Shown one piece after another: positions 30,848 to 50,630 of a stretch of DNA of 64,000 nucleotides. The notes beneath the pieces are model-generated. The model had not been told where the DNA came from and did not search any database. It saw nothing but the letters and a program-made list of their open reading frames with translations. Each line of letters starts with the position of its first letter. Position 1 is the first letter of the stretch. The stretch spans positions 62,001 through 126,000 of the forward strand of contig NZ_JAIZBG010000001.1 of assembly GCF_022267325.1 (NCBI RefSeq). The letters run 5' to 3'. A program made the translations under genes and the position numbers. Source of the stretch: Leptospira sanjuanensis (GTDB lineage Bacteria > Spirochaetota > Leptospiria > Leptospirales > Leptospiraceae).

Positions 30848-31894
30848 ATGTTTGATTCTAAATCGATCCCGCTCTTAGTAGCGGGATATATTCTTCTCTA
30901 CGCAAGCTGTAAGACGGCTCCTCCGCCGAAAGATCCTTGGATCGTTCCTCCTTTGGAAGAATCGGAAAAGATTTTTCTGGCTCCTTTGGAGATGGATGAA
31001 TTCGAATCCAAAGATCTCGGTGGAAGACATTATCCCGCTTCGAACGAACTTCGGATCGATCTATTCAAACCGTATATAGAAAACTTGGAAGGCGGTTATC
31101 TCGGCGCGGGAACGGATCAGAATTTTACGTTTATCGCGTGGGCTAAGAGCAAATACGCTTGGCTGATGGATTTCGATTATACGATCTGCTTGATCAATCG
31201 GATTCATCTTTTGTTTTTTAAACTTGCACCAGATCCTGAATCCTATCGCGAACTTTGGTCGCGCAAAAATAAACAAACATCCTTTCAACTGATCAAGAAC
31301 GAATGGGAAAAAGATCCGGAATGGCCTTTGATCCGCGAGGCTTGGGAAGTGGCACATCGGGGGAAATCCGATATTCCGCAGCGATGGAACGAACTGGATC
31401 GAACCTCGCAACGATTCGGACTAAAGACGTTCATTCACTCCAAAGAAGAATACGATTACGTTCGGAACATGGTTCTTCAAGGGAGAATTCAAATTCTGAA
31501 AGGAGATATCAACGCGGAAAAGAGCATGCGTTCCGTGGGTGAAAGGGCGGCGCGTTTGAACGTTCCGATTCGAGTCGTTTATCTTTCCAACATCGAAGAT
31601 TATTTTTCTTATACGCCCGGCTTTCGCGATAATCTATTAAGTCTTCCCACCGATTCGAAAGGAATCGTTTTGAGAACGATGCAAAACGGGACCAAGGAAG
31701 AATACGGATCGCCGGACGGAGAAAAAATTCCGGTCGATTATCCGTTGCATTACAACGTTCAATCCTTGGAAAATCTGCAGGATTGGATGCTTTTACCGGG
31801 ACATCTCCATAAGGGAATCCTAATGCAATTTAGGACTCCGATACAGAAAGGATTTTCTAGGATTCAAAGCGAACCCGTTGAAACGTTGAAATGA
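30848..31894 (+). CDS. putative lipoprotein of unrecognised family
   Basis: The 348-residue protein has a signal ending ILLYASC with Cys near 21. The middle contains [23 protein letters not shown] and [17 protein letters not shown], a pattern I associate with an uncharacterised leptospiral/myxobacterial lipoprotein family (LIC_10091-like); I cannot confirm this by search. No enzyme motif is clear, although the glycine-rich start and the acidic residues resemble a methyltransferase-like fold. It begins 8 bp after the HEAT-repeat gene and overlaps the next gene by 4 nt, so it is in the same transcript. Confidence 0.65.
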   Translation: MFDSKSIPLLVAGYILLYASCKTAPPPKDPWIVPPLEESEKIFLAPLEMDEFESKDLGGRHYPASNELRIDLFKPYIENLEGGYLGAGTDQNFTFIAWAKSKYAWLMDFDYTICLINRIHLLFFKLAPDPESYRELWSRKNKQTSFQLIKNEWEKDPEWPLIREAWEVAHRGKSDIPQRWNELDRTSQRFGLKTFIHSKEEYDYVRNMVLQGRIQILKGDINAEKSMRSVGERAARLNVPIRVVYLSNIEDYFSYTPGFRDNLLSLPTDSKGIVLRTMQNGTKEEYGSPDGEKIPVDYPLHYNVQSLENLQDWMLLPGHLHKGILMQFRTPIQKGFSRIQSEPVETLK

Positions 31895-32760
31895 AAACGA
31901 TTCGGTTTGCCTTCTGTCTGCTTTTCGTTTTAATCTGCGGCTGCGCCGGTAGGAATCAGGAAGCGGTCGAGAACCGATCGAATTCGAAAACGAACGTTTC
32001 GAAAAATTGTAAAACCGATTTCGGTTTGTACGTTTTTTCCTATGGAAGAAGTCTATACCCCGATCGTTTTTTGAATGTGGAAGAAGACAAAGGAAATCGC
32101 GAAATCGTATACCTCTTTTATCTGATTCGCGTTCCCGGAAAAAATATTCTGATCGATTCGGGCTTTTTTAACGACATCTATCGAAAGAAATTCGGATTCT
32201 ACAGTTTTGAAAGACCCGACGTTCTTTTAAAACGATGCGGAATCGATCCGAAAGAAATCACTGACATCGTACTCACACATTTTCATTTCGATCACGCGGG
32301 CGGAATTTTCCTGTTTCCTTCCGCGACGGTCCATATTCAAAACCACGATTTGGATCTTTTGAAAAAACAATCCTACTTTCCGAATCAAGCGAACTACATC
32401 CGTTCTTTGAGTTCTGTAAATCGAATTCACTCCTTCGATGGAACGTATTCTTTGCTTACGGATATGCGGATTCTTTTTACCGGAGGTCATACCCCCGGGT
32501 CGCAAGCGCTGGAATGGATCGCTTCTCCCGAAAGGCGATTTCTGTTTACCGGGGATGAATGTTATCTCATCCAAGAATGTAAGAATGGAATCGGTCTTCC
32601 GCAAGGCGCGGTATTTTCCACAAAACGAAATCGGGACTTTATCGAATACGTTCGAATCTTAAACGAGAAAGGAATCAAAATTCTTACCTTACACGATCCT
32701 TCGATTTTAACACAAGGCGAAGAACTCGCTCCCGGCGTTAGAATATTAGATTATTATTAA
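31891..32760 (+). CDS. metallo-beta-lactamase-fold hydrolase, putative lipoprotein
   Basis: The 289-residue protein begins with a signal ending VLICGC (lipobox, Cys near 18). [10 protein letters not shown] contains the first metal-binding motif (His 130, His 132, Asp 134, His 135). [12 protein letters not shown] supplies the next His, and LFTGDE the bridging Asp. TLHDP near the C-terminus supplies another His. The layout and [13 protein letters not shown] spacing recall lactonase-type MBL hydrolases, so a lactone or other ester substrate is possible. It overlaps the preceding gene's stop by 4 nt (31891-31894). Confidence 0.82.
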   Translation: MKTIRFAFCLLFVLICGCAGRNQEAVENRSNSKTNVSKNCKTDFGLYVFSYGRSLYPDRFLNVEEDKGNREIVYLFYLIRVPGKNILIDSGFFNDIYRKKFGFYSFERPDVLLKRCGIDPKEITDIVLTHFHFDHAGGIFLFPSATVHIQNHDLDLLKKQSYFPNQANYIRSLSSVNRIHSFDGTYSLLTDMRILFTGGHTPGSQALEWIASPERRFLFTGDECYLIQECKNGIGLPQGAVFSTKRNRDFIEYVRILNEKGIKILTLHDPSILTQGEELAPGVRILDYY

Positions 32761-32851
32761 GTAAAACCCGTCTCTTAGGATAAACTTTATATTCGGCGGT
32801 CGCCAACGATTCTTTCCCAAAGCGCGGATGAGGGGATCACGACGCGGAAAT

Positions 32852-32891
32852 AAAAAAGGCCCGAAGGAAAATCCCCCGAGCCTTTCGTTTT
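32852..32891. terminator. candidate bidirectional terminator between convergent genes
   Basis: AAAGGC (32855-32860) pairs with GCCTTT (32880-32885) across an internal bulge; A6 lies on the left arm and T-rich sequence at 32888-32892. Imperfect but placed where both the MBL gene and the acyl-CoA ligase gene end. Confidence 0.55.
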
Positions 32892-32915
32892 TACGGACGC
32901 AAGTTAGTTTGCCGT

Positions 32916-34967
<2,052 letters not shown>

Positions 34968-35103
34968 TTCCAATTCCTCTTTAGTGAGTTTTTACCGGAA
35001 TGATTTCCGATAGGGTAAAGGCTGAATTAAGCTAAGGGAAAAATTGCGTGAGTCAACCAAATTTTGGAAAGAGGAAGGAGCGGGTGCGGTGCAAAAAGAA
35101 GGG

Positions 35104-35131
35104 AACCGTCTACCTCCGGAGAGATAGACGG
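35104..35131 (-). terminator. candidate terminator of the Lys-rich gene
   Basis: CCGTCTA (35106-35112) pairs with TAGACGG, with an imperfect inner stem TC/GA and a CGGA loop. On the minus strand a pyrimidine run follows (35084-35103). The gene that ends at 35142 reads into it. Confidence 0.55.
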
Positions 35132-35141
35132 AAAGAAGATA

Positions 35142-35432
35142 TTATTGCTCTTCTCCGGCCGGAGCAGAAGATTCAGTGGAAGGAGCTGGTGCTTCTTCTT
35201 TTTTGCTTTCTGCTTTTTCCTTCTTGGACTTTTTCTTAGATTTTTTTGCCTTTTTAGCCTTTTTGGATTTCTTAGATTTCTTTCCTTTCTTTTCAGACTT
35301 CGTTTCTTTCGGGCTTTCGGTTTGTTCCGTTGGAGCGTCTGCAGCAGGTTCTTGTGCGACGAGTCCCGCGAATCCGGTCAACGCCATCGCTGCGATTAAA
35401 AGTTGGGCAAGAATTTTCTTAAAAAGGGTCAT
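35142..35432 (-). CDS. exported lysine-rich protein
   Basis: The 96-residue protein has a signal peptide (LLIAAMALTGFAGLVA) and then a short acidic linker. From about 45 to 78 it is made almost entirely of Lys, Ser and Ala (KKSKKAKKAKKSKKKSKK). The C-terminus is acidic and Pro/Ser-rich. It is a highly charged low-complexity exported protein like the one at 24658, though shorter and without Asp blocks. Histone-H1-like or DNA-binding roles are possible for such tails in the cytoplasm, but the signal peptide argues for the periplasm or outside. Function unknown. Confidence 0.72.
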   Translation of the reverse strand: MTLFKKILAQLLIAAMALTGFAGLVAQEPAADAPTEQTESPKETKSEKKGKKSKKSKKAKKAKKSKKKSKKEKAESKKEEAPAPSTESSAPAGEEQ

Positions 35433-35508
35433 TGTAAAGTTTTCCTATTGAAAGAGTGATTGATTGGAGAACTCCAACATCCGTAGAAAAAAAGTAAATA
35501 CGTTTTTT

Positions 35509-36168
35509 TTAAGGAACGGAACGGGAAGGGTTCCATTTTTTTCCCGAGGCGACGGCCGATTCCAATCGTTTGAGATATTCTTTTTTCGGAATTTGATACG
35601 CCCCAAGTCCAAGAGTAACAACGTTTAGTTGCTGCGTATCGAAAAGGGTAAAGTGATCTTTTTTAAGAGCCTCGAATAAATGGAAGAGTGCGATCTTTCC
35701 GAAATCGGGAACGAAGGAAAACATGGATTCGCCGGCAAAAAAATTTCCGATTGCGATTCCGTAAACGCCTCCTCCTAATTTTCCATTCTCATCCCAAACT
35801 TCCACCGAGTGAGCATATCCGAGTTTGTGAAATTCGGAATAGCCTTTGATAAAAAGATCGGTGATCCAAGTTTCTTCTCCGGGCCGATACGCGCAACAGC
35901 GCATGACTTGTTCGAAGGCCCGGTTGAAAGTAATCGTATAACGTCTTTGATTGATCTTCCGTCGTAAGCGCTTGGAAATATGCAAACGGTTCAGATCAAA
36001 AATCCCCCGGGGATCGAGACAATACCAAAGAATGGGCTCGTCCGACCACGGAAAGATTCCGTTCTTATAGGCGTATAAAAGTCGTTCGGGAGAAAGGTCT
36101 CCTCCCACCGCAACGATCTCACGGTCCCATACGTGAGGGTTTCGAAAAAAATCAGAGAAATCTTTCAA
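35509..36168 (-). CDS. aat: leucyl/phenylalanyl-tRNA-protein transferase
   Basis: The 219-residue length fits the family. Signatures are [23 protein letters not shown] near the N-terminus, [40 protein letters not shown], and FFAGESMFS. Aat transfers Leu or Phe to N-terminal basic residues, marking them for ClpS/ClpAP degradation in the N-end-rule pathway. The start reads TTG. It is downstream of thpR on the same strand (44 bp). Confidence 0.95.
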   Translation of the reverse strand: MKDFSDFFRNPHVWDREIVAVGGDLSPERLLYAYKNGIFPWSDEPILWYCLDPRGIFDLNRLHISKRLRRKINQRRYTITFNRAFEQVMRCCAYRPGEETWITDLFIKGYSEFHKLGYAHSVEVWDENGKLGGGVYGIAIGNFFAGESMFSFVPDFGKIALFHLFEALKKDHFTLFDTQQLNVVTLGLGAYQIPKKEYLKRLESAVASGKKWNPSRSVP

Positions 36169-36212
36169 GACAGGCGCCTCATTCGAAAACGTTCTGAATT
36201 CTCCATAATTTT

Positions 36213-36752
36213 TTAAGACGGTAAAAGTGAAAAAGATTCTTCGATGAAATAGACGGGTCCGTCCGAGAATGTTTTGGATGAATAGATATGAAATTCGGAA
36301 ACGGGGAAGTCCGAAGTGGAAAAGTCGGAGAATTCCTCCAAATAGGTGAGAACTCTCGTTCCGTTCGTATTCTTAAAACGGCCGATCGTTAAATGCGGAT
36401 GATAATCCTGGCGGTCCGGGGAAAACCCAAATCTGCGAAGTCCGCCGTCCAAGGTTTTTTGGAGCTGTAAAAGTTCGGGCGGAGCGCTTACCTCCGCAAA
36501 AAGGATGGAAGGAGACTTTTGTTTTCCGAATGTTCCCACCGACTTCAAGTTTAAGTGAAACGACGGGGAAGAAACGGTGGAACAAAACTCGGATAGAACG
36601 TCCAGCTTCTCGTTCGATTGTTCGCCTAAAAAGACCAAGGTTATGTGAAAATTTTCCTTAGGAACCCAGCGCACGTCCGGTATACCGTAACAGATGGAAG
36701 TTAGTTGTTCTTTTACTTCTTCCGGAACGGAAATCCCCAGAAACGTTCTCAT
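36213..36752 (-). CDS. thpR: RNA 2',3'-cyclic phosphodiesterase
   Basis: The protein has 179 residues. The two HxT/S motifs of the 2H phosphoesterase family are FHITLVFLG (about 36) and [11 protein letters not shown] (about 120), giving paired His residues for the active site. The rest fits LigT/ThpR proteins that open 2',3'-cyclic phosphates at RNA ends. An RNA-ligase-type activity for 2'-5' linkages is an older name for the same family. It starts at ATG and is upstream of aat. Confidence 0.92.
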   Translation of the reverse strand: MRTFLGISVPEEVKEQLTSICYGIPDVRWVPKENFHITLVFLGEQSNEKLDVLSEFCSTVSSPSFHLNLKSVGTFGKQKSPSILFAEVSAPPELLQLQKTLDGGLRRFGFSPDRQDYHPHLTIGRFKNTNGTRVLTYLEEFSDFSTSDFPVSEFHIYSSKTFSDGPVYFIEESFSLLPS

Positions 36753-36810
36753 ACTTAAAAGTTTAGGACCCCGTTCGATTTCCGCAACTAGATTCCAAAT
36801 ATCCGCTTAT

Positions 36811-38574
<1,764 letters not shown>

Positions 38575-38592
38575 TTTAGAACAAATTGAATA

Positions 38593-40779
<2,187 letters not shown>

Positions 40780-40830
40780 AGAATCTTCCGGTTTACAAAA
40801 AAACTCCGAAACAAAACATTCTCCCCGAAG

Positions 40831-41442
40831 ATGAAAAAGGAAGAAAAGATCCTGGCGCGCCGAGAGGAAATCTTAGACGCCGCCCTCGACATTTTTTCGG
40901 CGAAAGGATTTCACGCCGCGGGGATCGCGGATATCGCGGGTAAGTTGGACATCGGTCACGGAACCTGTTATCGTTATTTTAAGAATAAGTTGGATATCCT
41001 ACATGCGCTTTTGGATCGAGTGCAGAACGGGTTGTCCGAAGTGATTTCCCGACAAAGTCCCGACAAATCCAATTCGTTGGAAGAATACCGTTCTCAAATC
41101 GCAGAAATCGGAGTCGGGCTTTTCGAACTTTTTGGAAAAGACACTCGCATCGGTCAGATTTTCTTTTTTGAAACGCAGGGGATCGACGAAACGGTGACCG
41201 TCAAGATTCGAAAGATTTACGAACTTTCCGCGCGCGTTACCGAGCTTTATTTGATCAACGGTGTGAAGAAGGGCTTTTTACGAAAGAATCTAGATACGGA
41301 TGTCGCATCGAAAGCGATCAATTCCATGATGTTTGAAGGAATCCGCCAATCGATTTCCCACAAATCCGATCGAGACTATGCGATTCGCTGGATGAAAGCC
41401 GTTCCCGATCTGATGTTAGATGGGATGAGGGAAAACCAGTGA
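40831..41442 (+). CDS. TetR-family transcriptional regulator
   Basis: The 203-residue protein has an N-terminal TetR helix-turn-helix (REEILDAALDIFSAKGFHAAGIADIAGKLDIGHGTCYRYFKNK at about 10-54) followed by an all-helical ligand-binding domain with little similarity to any named regulator. It lies 51 bp after the histidine kinase gene. The palindrome at 41760-41775, upstream of the next membrane-protein gene, is a plausible operator. The inducer is unknown. Confidence 0.9.
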   Translation: MKKEEKILARREEILDAALDIFSAKGFHAAGIADIAGKLDIGHGTCYRYFKNKLDILHALLDRVQNGLSEVISRQSPDKSNSLEEYRSQIAEIGVGLFELFGKDTRIGQIFFFETQGIDETVTVKIRKIYELSARVTELYLINGVKKGFLRKNLDTDVASKAINSMMFEGIRQSISHKSDRDYAIRWMKAVPDLMLDGMRENQ

Positions 41443-41809
41443 TTGGTTTCAAGTTAGAATTCTGCGTATTGTCGGAACTTATGGTTTTTAGAAACGTCCA
41501 GAAGTGGGTTTGTTTTTAATTTGGCAGTTCTGAAGAGAATTTCCGTTTCTCTTTTGAAAAGTATGAGTTCCTACATTCTTTCAGAATTAAACTAGAATTT
41601 ACGGATTTTCGACCCGAAGAAGATCTTCATACTCGTTTTGCCCTTTCGGAGCCGTTGAACACCACCATAATAAATTTATGTCTCTTACGGTGGAAATTTC
41701 AACGGATTCATCGGAATTTGAAATCGAAGGAGTTCCCACATTTTTTACTTGAAAAAACTGAATGATATATCATTCTAAATTTAGATTAAAGAAATCAGGA
41801 GAATTGAAA
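41443..41809. other. about 367-bp non-coding region upstream of a membrane-protein gene
   Basis: No ORF with coding character is present. The right end holds a TTGAAA (41749-41754) and, overlapping the promoter spacer, a perfect 16-bp palindrome (41760-41775). The left half has no recognisable element. Confidence 0.5.
41760..41775. promoter_or_regulatory. perfect palindrome, candidate TetR-type operator
   Basis: GAATGATATATCATTC is a perfect 16-bp inverted repeat located just after a TTGAAA -35-like box and upstream of the membrane-protein gene that follows a TetR gene. Operators overlapping the promoter core are typical for TetR repressors. Binding is inferred. Confidence 0.45.
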
Positions 41810-42720
41810 ATGGTACAAGTTGACGTTTTCTGGGCCTACGGGTTGGGTGCAGGGTTTGCAATGGCGGCTTCCCGTCAGATTAAAAAAATTCAGTCGGGAG
41901 ATTCCCTCGGTTCGGCTTCTTTGAAAGAGATAAAACCGAAGAGTTCCGACGAAAAGACTCCTTTTTGGAAGACAACATACTTTCTCATCAACGTGTTGTT
42001 TCTCTCGTTGGTTTTCGGACCTTCGGGTTTATATCTTGTTTGGCAGTTTACGAGTTGGGAAACCATGCAGGCCTTGGACAAGTCGATGCCGGGTTGGCTC
42101 GTGACGTTATTCGGCTTTACGAACGTGTCACAGGGAATTCTTGCGTTTTGGGTCGTTTGGAAATTGCTCGAAAAATCCAAAGCTTTTTACGGTTTTTTAC
42201 AGGTTATGCTCGGTTACTTCGGAATGTTTTTTATCCTCGTTCACGGTTGGGATGGAGAAGGGTATAAACGATTTTTTTCAGCAACCAGAGAAGAATATCT
42301 CAACGATTGGACTTGGGGCACCGCACTTGCCTGGTTAACATCCGACGTCGCAATCACGCTGTATGTCATGGGAATCGTAATGATTCCGATTATGATTTCG
42401 ATCCTATCCAACTGGATTGAAGAAGGTCTTGAAATCCGCGACGTTACCCTCGGTCAAGAAACCAAGGAAACCAAAGGAAGCGTAATCGCGAGAATTCTTT
42501 ACTTTTTAGGTTCTGTGTTTATCGGCGCTCTCGGGCTTGCAATCTTCTGCAGCTTGTTGATTCACGCGCTCGGTTGGACGTTCGGAACGATTTTTTCTTT
42601 AGGAGTTCTTTATATATTAGGAATTTCTAAATATGGAATATTGTTCGCCTTTTACAAGGGGATCTTCCATTTAAAAGGGAATTCTTCCTCGGCATCAGGA
42701 GTGATCGCAGGAGCAAGGGC

Positions 42721-42724
<4 letters not shown>
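41810..42724 (+). CDS. multi-pass membrane protein of unknown function
   Basis: The ATG at 41810 (AGGAG 7 nt upstream) gives 304 residues; the earlier ATG at 41762 lies inside the candidate operator. Seven or so hydrophobic segments are evident ([82 protein letters not shown] and others). No catalytic or transport signature was recognised. It follows a TetR gene and probably is its regulated target. Its stop codon overlaps the convergent cystathionine gamma-synthase gene by 4 nt. Confidence 0.72.
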
Positions 42725-44244
<1,520 letters not shown>

Positions 44245-44247
44245 TCG

Positions 44248-44270
44248 ATCCGGGATTTTTCAACCCGGAT
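44248..44270 (-). other. hairpin between prfA and the cystathionine gamma-synthase-like gene
   Basis: ATCCGGG (44248-44254) and CCCGGAT (44264-44270) form a perfect 7-bp stem with a 9-nt loop, immediately upstream of the TTG start of the PLP enzyme gene. It has no T run. It may limit read-through from prfA or affect access to the ribosome site. Confidence 0.4.
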
Positions 44271-44284
44271 TCGCTTGAAATTCT

Positions 44285-45382
<1,098 letters not shown>

Positions 45383-45383
45383 G

Positions 45384-45995
<612 letters not shown>

Positions 45996-46020
45996 GTCTG
46001 AGACCGATTTTGACTATATT

Positions 46021-47181
<1,161 letters not shown>

Positions 47182-47268
47182 CGGATCGATTCCCGTCGAT
47201 CGAAAATCAAGAGCAGCGTTATTGAGTTTTCTTTGGGACGGGTTCTTATAGCAATCACGGAATCGGTT

Positions 47269-47292
47269 CGCGCGGCTTTTTTACACCGCGCG
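47269..47292. terminator. GC-rich hairpin between convergent genes
   Basis: CGCGCGG (47269-47275) and CCGCGCG (47286-47292) form a perfect 7-bp stem; the loop contains T6. It lies between the convergent lipoprotein and nitrilase-like genes. There is no T run after the stem on either strand, so terminator function is uncertain. Confidence 0.45.
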
Positions 47293-47308
47293 CAATTTCG
47301 TTTAACAA

Positions 47309-48364
47309 TTAGAGAAACAAATTTAAAATCAGGGGTTCTCGGCTATTTACGCCGGGGGTCAAAGCGCCGTATCTGGTTTTGATATAACTTCCTCCGCCGT
47401 AATTCCGGTCTAAAAACGAACCGGAAGGAATCATACGGACCGTCGATTCGATATTGGATTTAACCGCCCATTCTTTCAGTTCCGCTTCGGAAGAATCTTC
47501 TCCGATCGCGATCACTCTGGACACGAACGTCTTTTTCACTTTCTCTTGAAATTCGGGATTCTTAAAATCCTCCAGATAAAAAATTCCGAATCTTGCAAAC
47601 GGAAATTGGAATACGGCCAACGGTCTTTCGGCCGTTTCGGTTGTTGCGGAATTTTCCGTAGACTTCAATTTCTCCAGCGTATTCTTCCAAGCTTCCGAAG
47701 GAGCTCTTACAAAAATCGTGTCTTTGAAAGTGATCGATTTACTCGGATCGAAAATATAGACGGCTTCTTTCCAAATCGTTTGCGACGCGTTATCCGTAAC
47801 GTCGGATTCGGAATTTGCAATCGGCAAAAGAATCGAACCGGGTAAAATATAAATTCCGTAGGTTCGGGAGAGATTGGAAAAAATTCTCAAGTAGGTGGCG
47901 GCGACTTCCTTATAAGGATCCGATTTTTTTCCGGAGTTAAAACCGATCGTGCTTTTAAAGAGATTCTCCCATTGAATCAAACGGAACGCTTCTTCCAACG
48001 AAGATTGTTTGAAGATTTCCTGACGGGAATTTAAAAAATACAAAAAACTTCCGGTATGGGCCGGGTAAACGACGAGCGTATTCTTTTTTAAAAGTCCTTT
48101 TTGTTTCGCCTGTTTGAGAGGACTTTCCACCGATTTTAAAAATCGTTCTTCGGAAGAAAAATCTTCCAGTTTCCATTCGGGTTGAATAACGAGAATGTTC
48201 CCGGCGTTTCGATCGTAACCGCTCGCTATAATCTGATATTCTTTATTAGGAAAGGAATTGTATTGTTCGGAAGAAATCGGTTTTCCCGAAAAAATATAAG
48301 CGATTCCTAAAAAAATCGGAATCAAGATCAACGAGGCGATTGCGTTTTTCCAAAAGGGAGTCAT
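47309..48364 (-). CDS. membrane-anchored nitrilase-like protein lacking catalytic residues
   Basis: The 351-residue protein begins with one TM helix and then follows a carbon-nitrogen hydrolase-like fold: [69 protein letters not shown], and [22 protein letters not shown]. At the positions expected for the Glu-Lys-Cys triad I see Ala (YPAH instead of FPEH), no clear Lys, and Tyr/Leu instead of Cys (IFYLED versus ICYD). If this alignment is right, it is a pseudoenzyme. I made the comparison by eye; a profile search would settle it. Confidence 0.55.
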   Translation of the reverse strand: MTPFWKNAIASLILIPIFLGIAYIFSGKPISSEQYNSFPNKEYQIIASGYDRNAGNILVIQPEWKLEDFSSEERFLKSVESPLKQAKQKGLLKKNTLVVYPAHTGSFLYFLNSRQEIFKQSSLEEAFRLIQWENLFKSTIGFNSGKKSDPYKEVAATYLRIFSNLSRTYGIYILPGSILLPIANSESDVTDNASQTIWKEAVYIFDPSKSITFKDTIFVRAPSEAWKNTLEKLKSTENSATTETAERPLAVFQFPFARFGIFYLEDFKNPEFQEKVKKTFVSRVIAIGEDSSEAELKEWAVKSNIESTVRMIPSGSFLDRNYGGGSYIKTRYGALTPGVNSREPLILNLFL

Positions 48365-48375
48365 ATTCTATTTTT

Positions 48376-48810
48376 CTAATGCACTAAAGATGCATATTCC
48401 TTAAGATACAGATTTACGGCGTCGAGCATGTATTCCGTAAAAAGCGGACTCGGCTCGTATGTGCGGACGTTTTCCCAGGCGATGTAGTCGTGTTCGTCGG
48501 AAAGGACGATTTCTCCTCCGAGAAAATCCGCGTGATACGCGATGATGATGCAGGGAAAATTTCCTTCGTTGACTCTGTGTTTGTGAACGAACAACGGTTT
48601 CGGGGAGACTTCGATTTGAACCTTCGAACCTAATTCTTCCTCGATCTCGCGTTCCATACTGAGGTTCCAGTCTTGGAAGAATTCGTCTTCGTTCATTCTT
48701 CCGCCCGGAAGATCTCCCAAGCCGGATTTACGGTCGCGGAGAATGAGAAGTTCGTCCCCTTTTCTAAGAAACAGTTTTTGAGTGATTTGAAAAAAGCCGT
48801 GTTTGCTCAA
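48376..48810 (-). CDS. Nudix hydrolase
   Basis: The 144-residue protein has one Nudix domain. The box reads [20 protein letters not shown] followed by IEEELGSK, i.e. G, five residues, E, then ten rather than seven residues before REIEEELG, so the loop of the Nudix helix is longer than normal. The core metal-binding EE/E residues (REIEEEL) are intact. The substrate (nucleotide sugar, dNTP or other X-linked nucleotide) cannot be read. The start is TTG at 48810. The gene lies upstream of the nitrilase-like gene with 11 bp between. Confidence 0.85.
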   Translation of the reverse strand: MSKHGFFQITQKLFLRKGDELLILRDRKSGLGDLPGGRMNEDEFFQDWNLSMEREIEEELGSKVQIEVSPKPLFVHKHRVNEGNFPCIIIAYHADFLGGEIVLSDEHDYIAWENVRTYEPSPLFTEYMLDAVNLYLKEYASLVH

Positions 48811-48923
48811 GGGATGATTCGTTCTCCGAGTTTCCTACAGGGGCTTATATTTTTGGCGGGCTGACAATCATTTTTATCTTTGTTTGTTCTTCAAAGTCGA
48901 GTCGGCCGTTATCAGATGAACCG

Positions 48924-49589
48924 TTATCGATTGGTATAAAAGAACGCCAAGATCAGAGTAAGAATGATGAAAATCAGGTTGAGAATAAATCCGGAATGGA
49001 GCTGTTTCCGCTCCGTCGGTTTTAGAAAATAAGCGGCGAAGATCACGGAGATAAAACCGCCTAAGTGCGCCCAACGTGCAATTCCATCGTCCGAAAATAC
49101 GTTTGTAATATCGGAATAGACCATGATCCAAGCGACGAGAAAGACCGGGAAAGGAATATTCTTTCCGTTGAATCGAAGCGAGAAGGGAGAAAGCAAAGCG
49201 GCGACGGCGGCGATGCCAGAAATCGCACCCGACGCGCCGACTACGGGAGTCGAGTCATGGAGAATGACTCCTCGAATGAACGAGTCCAACAAAGATGAAA
49301 TCAATGCCGCCATAAAAAAGAACAAGAGCCATCTTCCCTTACCCGCTTTGAACTCCACGGCTCTCCCAAGAAAGAAAAGATAAAACATATTTCCGAATAA
49401 GTGTATTAGATTTCCGTGATAGAATACCGCGCCGATCCATGCGATCGGATGGATTCTTCCGGGATGATTGAGAAAATAAAGCCGGATCAGATGTTCGGGT
49501 ACGAAAATGTTCACGAGAAAAAAAGTCGCAACATTCAAAAAAACGAAAAAAGTCGTAAGAGGAAATTCAAAAAGGAGAATTCGAATCAA
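48924..49589 (-). CDS. rhomboid-family intramembrane serine protease
   Basis: The 221-residue protein has six hydrophobic segments. The catalytic pair is Ser in [10 protein letters not shown] near 118 and His in RWAHLGGF near 171; [15 protein letters not shown] supplies the conserved HxxxN-like first-helix region (IHLFGNMF). Rhomboids cleave TM helices of other membrane proteins. The TTG start overlaps the TetR gene stop (TTGA) with a good AGGAAAC just before it, indicating translational coupling to the TetR gene. Substrate unknown. Confidence 0.9.
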   Translation of the reverse strand: MIRILLFEFPLTTFFVFLNVATFFLVNIFVPEHLIRLYFLNHPGRIHPIAWIGAVFYHGNLIHLFGNMFYLFFLGRAVEFKAGKGRWLLFFFMAALISSLLDSFIRGVILHDSTPVVGASGAISGIAAVAALLSPFSLRFNGKNIPFPVFLVAWIMVYSDITNVFSDDGIARWAHLGGFISVIFAAYFLKPTERKQLHSGFILNLIFIILTLILAFFYTNR

Positions 49590-50278
49590 AGTGTTTCCTG
49601 TCCTTCGGGAAAATATCGGGTAAGATAGGATTTAAGAATAATCTTCAGTTCGATGATCATTCGATTTGAAAATTCCTTATCTTTTTGTTCGCGAATCCAG
49701 CGATTGAGGATTGCATCCGTAACTTCGACGACGATTCTTGAGATGATTTTATTTTCGGCTGGTTCGACGTTGAACTGGGAAAGAATCATCGAAACATTTT
49801 CCGCAATCTTAATGTTGTTTTCGCGGTCGATTTCGATCAGCTCTGGGTCTTGTTTCATGGAAGACCAAAGAGGAGCGAAACCTGGTTCGGTAAGATAAAA
49901 GTTCGCAAAAGAATCGATCACTGAGTCGATCAAATCTTCCCAGGATTTTCCGGAGAGATCGGATTCAAAAATCGCGGAAAGCATTAGGTTGACTCGTTCC
50001 AAATGTCTTTGTCCGACCGCGTTGAGTACGGCGTGTTTGTTCGGAAAGTATTGATACAAGGATCCGATGGGAATTTCCGCTTCGAGCGCGATCATATTCG
50101 TGGTGATCGCTTCCGCTCCGTGTCTTTCTAAGAGAACGGCGACTACGTCCAAAATTTTCTGAACTCGATCAATGGATCGTTTCTGAGACGGTTCTTTTCT
50201 CGGGTTCAGAAGAGACGGATCTTTCCCTGTTTCGCTATTTATAACTTTCTTAGCTTTGACTGTTTTCTTTGAAATCAA
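49586..50278 (-). CDS. TetR-family transcriptional regulator
   Basis: The TTG at 50278 has GGAG 7 nt upstream and gives about 230 residues; the ORF is open to TTG 50296 as an alternative. The N-terminus carries a long basic extension (about 40 residues, Lys/Arg/Ser-rich) before the TetR helix-turn-helix ([50 protein letters not shown]). A helical C-terminal domain follows ([21 protein letters not shown]). It is upstream of, and translationally coupled to, the rhomboid gene. The inverted repeat at 50348-50365 is a candidate operator for autoregulation. Confidence 0.88.
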   Translation of the reverse strand: MISKKTVKAKKVINSETGKDPSLLNPRKEPSQKRSIDRVQKILDVVAVLLERHGAEAITTNMIALEAEIPIGSLYQYFPNKHAVLNAVGQRHLERVNLMLSAIFESDLSGKSWEDLIDSVIDSFANFYLTEPGFAPLWSSMKQDPELIEIDRENNIKIAENVSMILSQFNVEPAENKIISRIVVEVTDAILNRWIREQKDKEFSNRMIIELKIILKSYLTRYFPEGQETL

Positions 50279-50296
50279 TTCCGATCTCCGTCCCAA

Positions 50297-50630
50297 AGAG
50301 GATCTGTCTCCATTTATGGATTTCGTTGGATAAATTCAAGAAAAGTTATTCATGGAAACATGAATTGTTTTGAGATTCCGATTCGATTGAAATTGAAATT
50401 CATTCTAAAATTTGAAAACGTTTTCATCTTCGAATTCGATTGAATTCTCCCATTACGTTTCTCGAAAATCCCCTTTGGTTCTTGTAATTTCGCAGTTTAA
50501 AAAAAAATCGGCTATCTCGATCGAATCGGAACGAATTTTTCCGAGATTCATGCCGGTTTTCGTACGCTCCAGAACCGTTGAAGGGGAAAGAAAAATGCGC
50601 TTGAATTCGAATGAAGAGGAAGGATAAATT
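50297..50630. other. 334-bp intergenic region between divergent genes
   Basis: No convincing ORF. It holds an inverted repeat at 50348-50365 close to the TetR gene start and must contain promoters for both the TetR gene and the coiled-coil gene. A 71-residue plus-strand reading frame (50412-50627) looks spurious: no ribosome site and no recognisable composition. Confidence 0.5.
50348..50365. promoter_or_regulatory. inverted repeat, candidate TetR operator
   Basis: ATTCATG-GAAA-CATGAAT is a perfect 7-4-7 inverted repeat about 70 bp upstream of the TetR gene start. Position and size fit an autoregulatory operator; binding is inferred. Confidence 0.45.
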
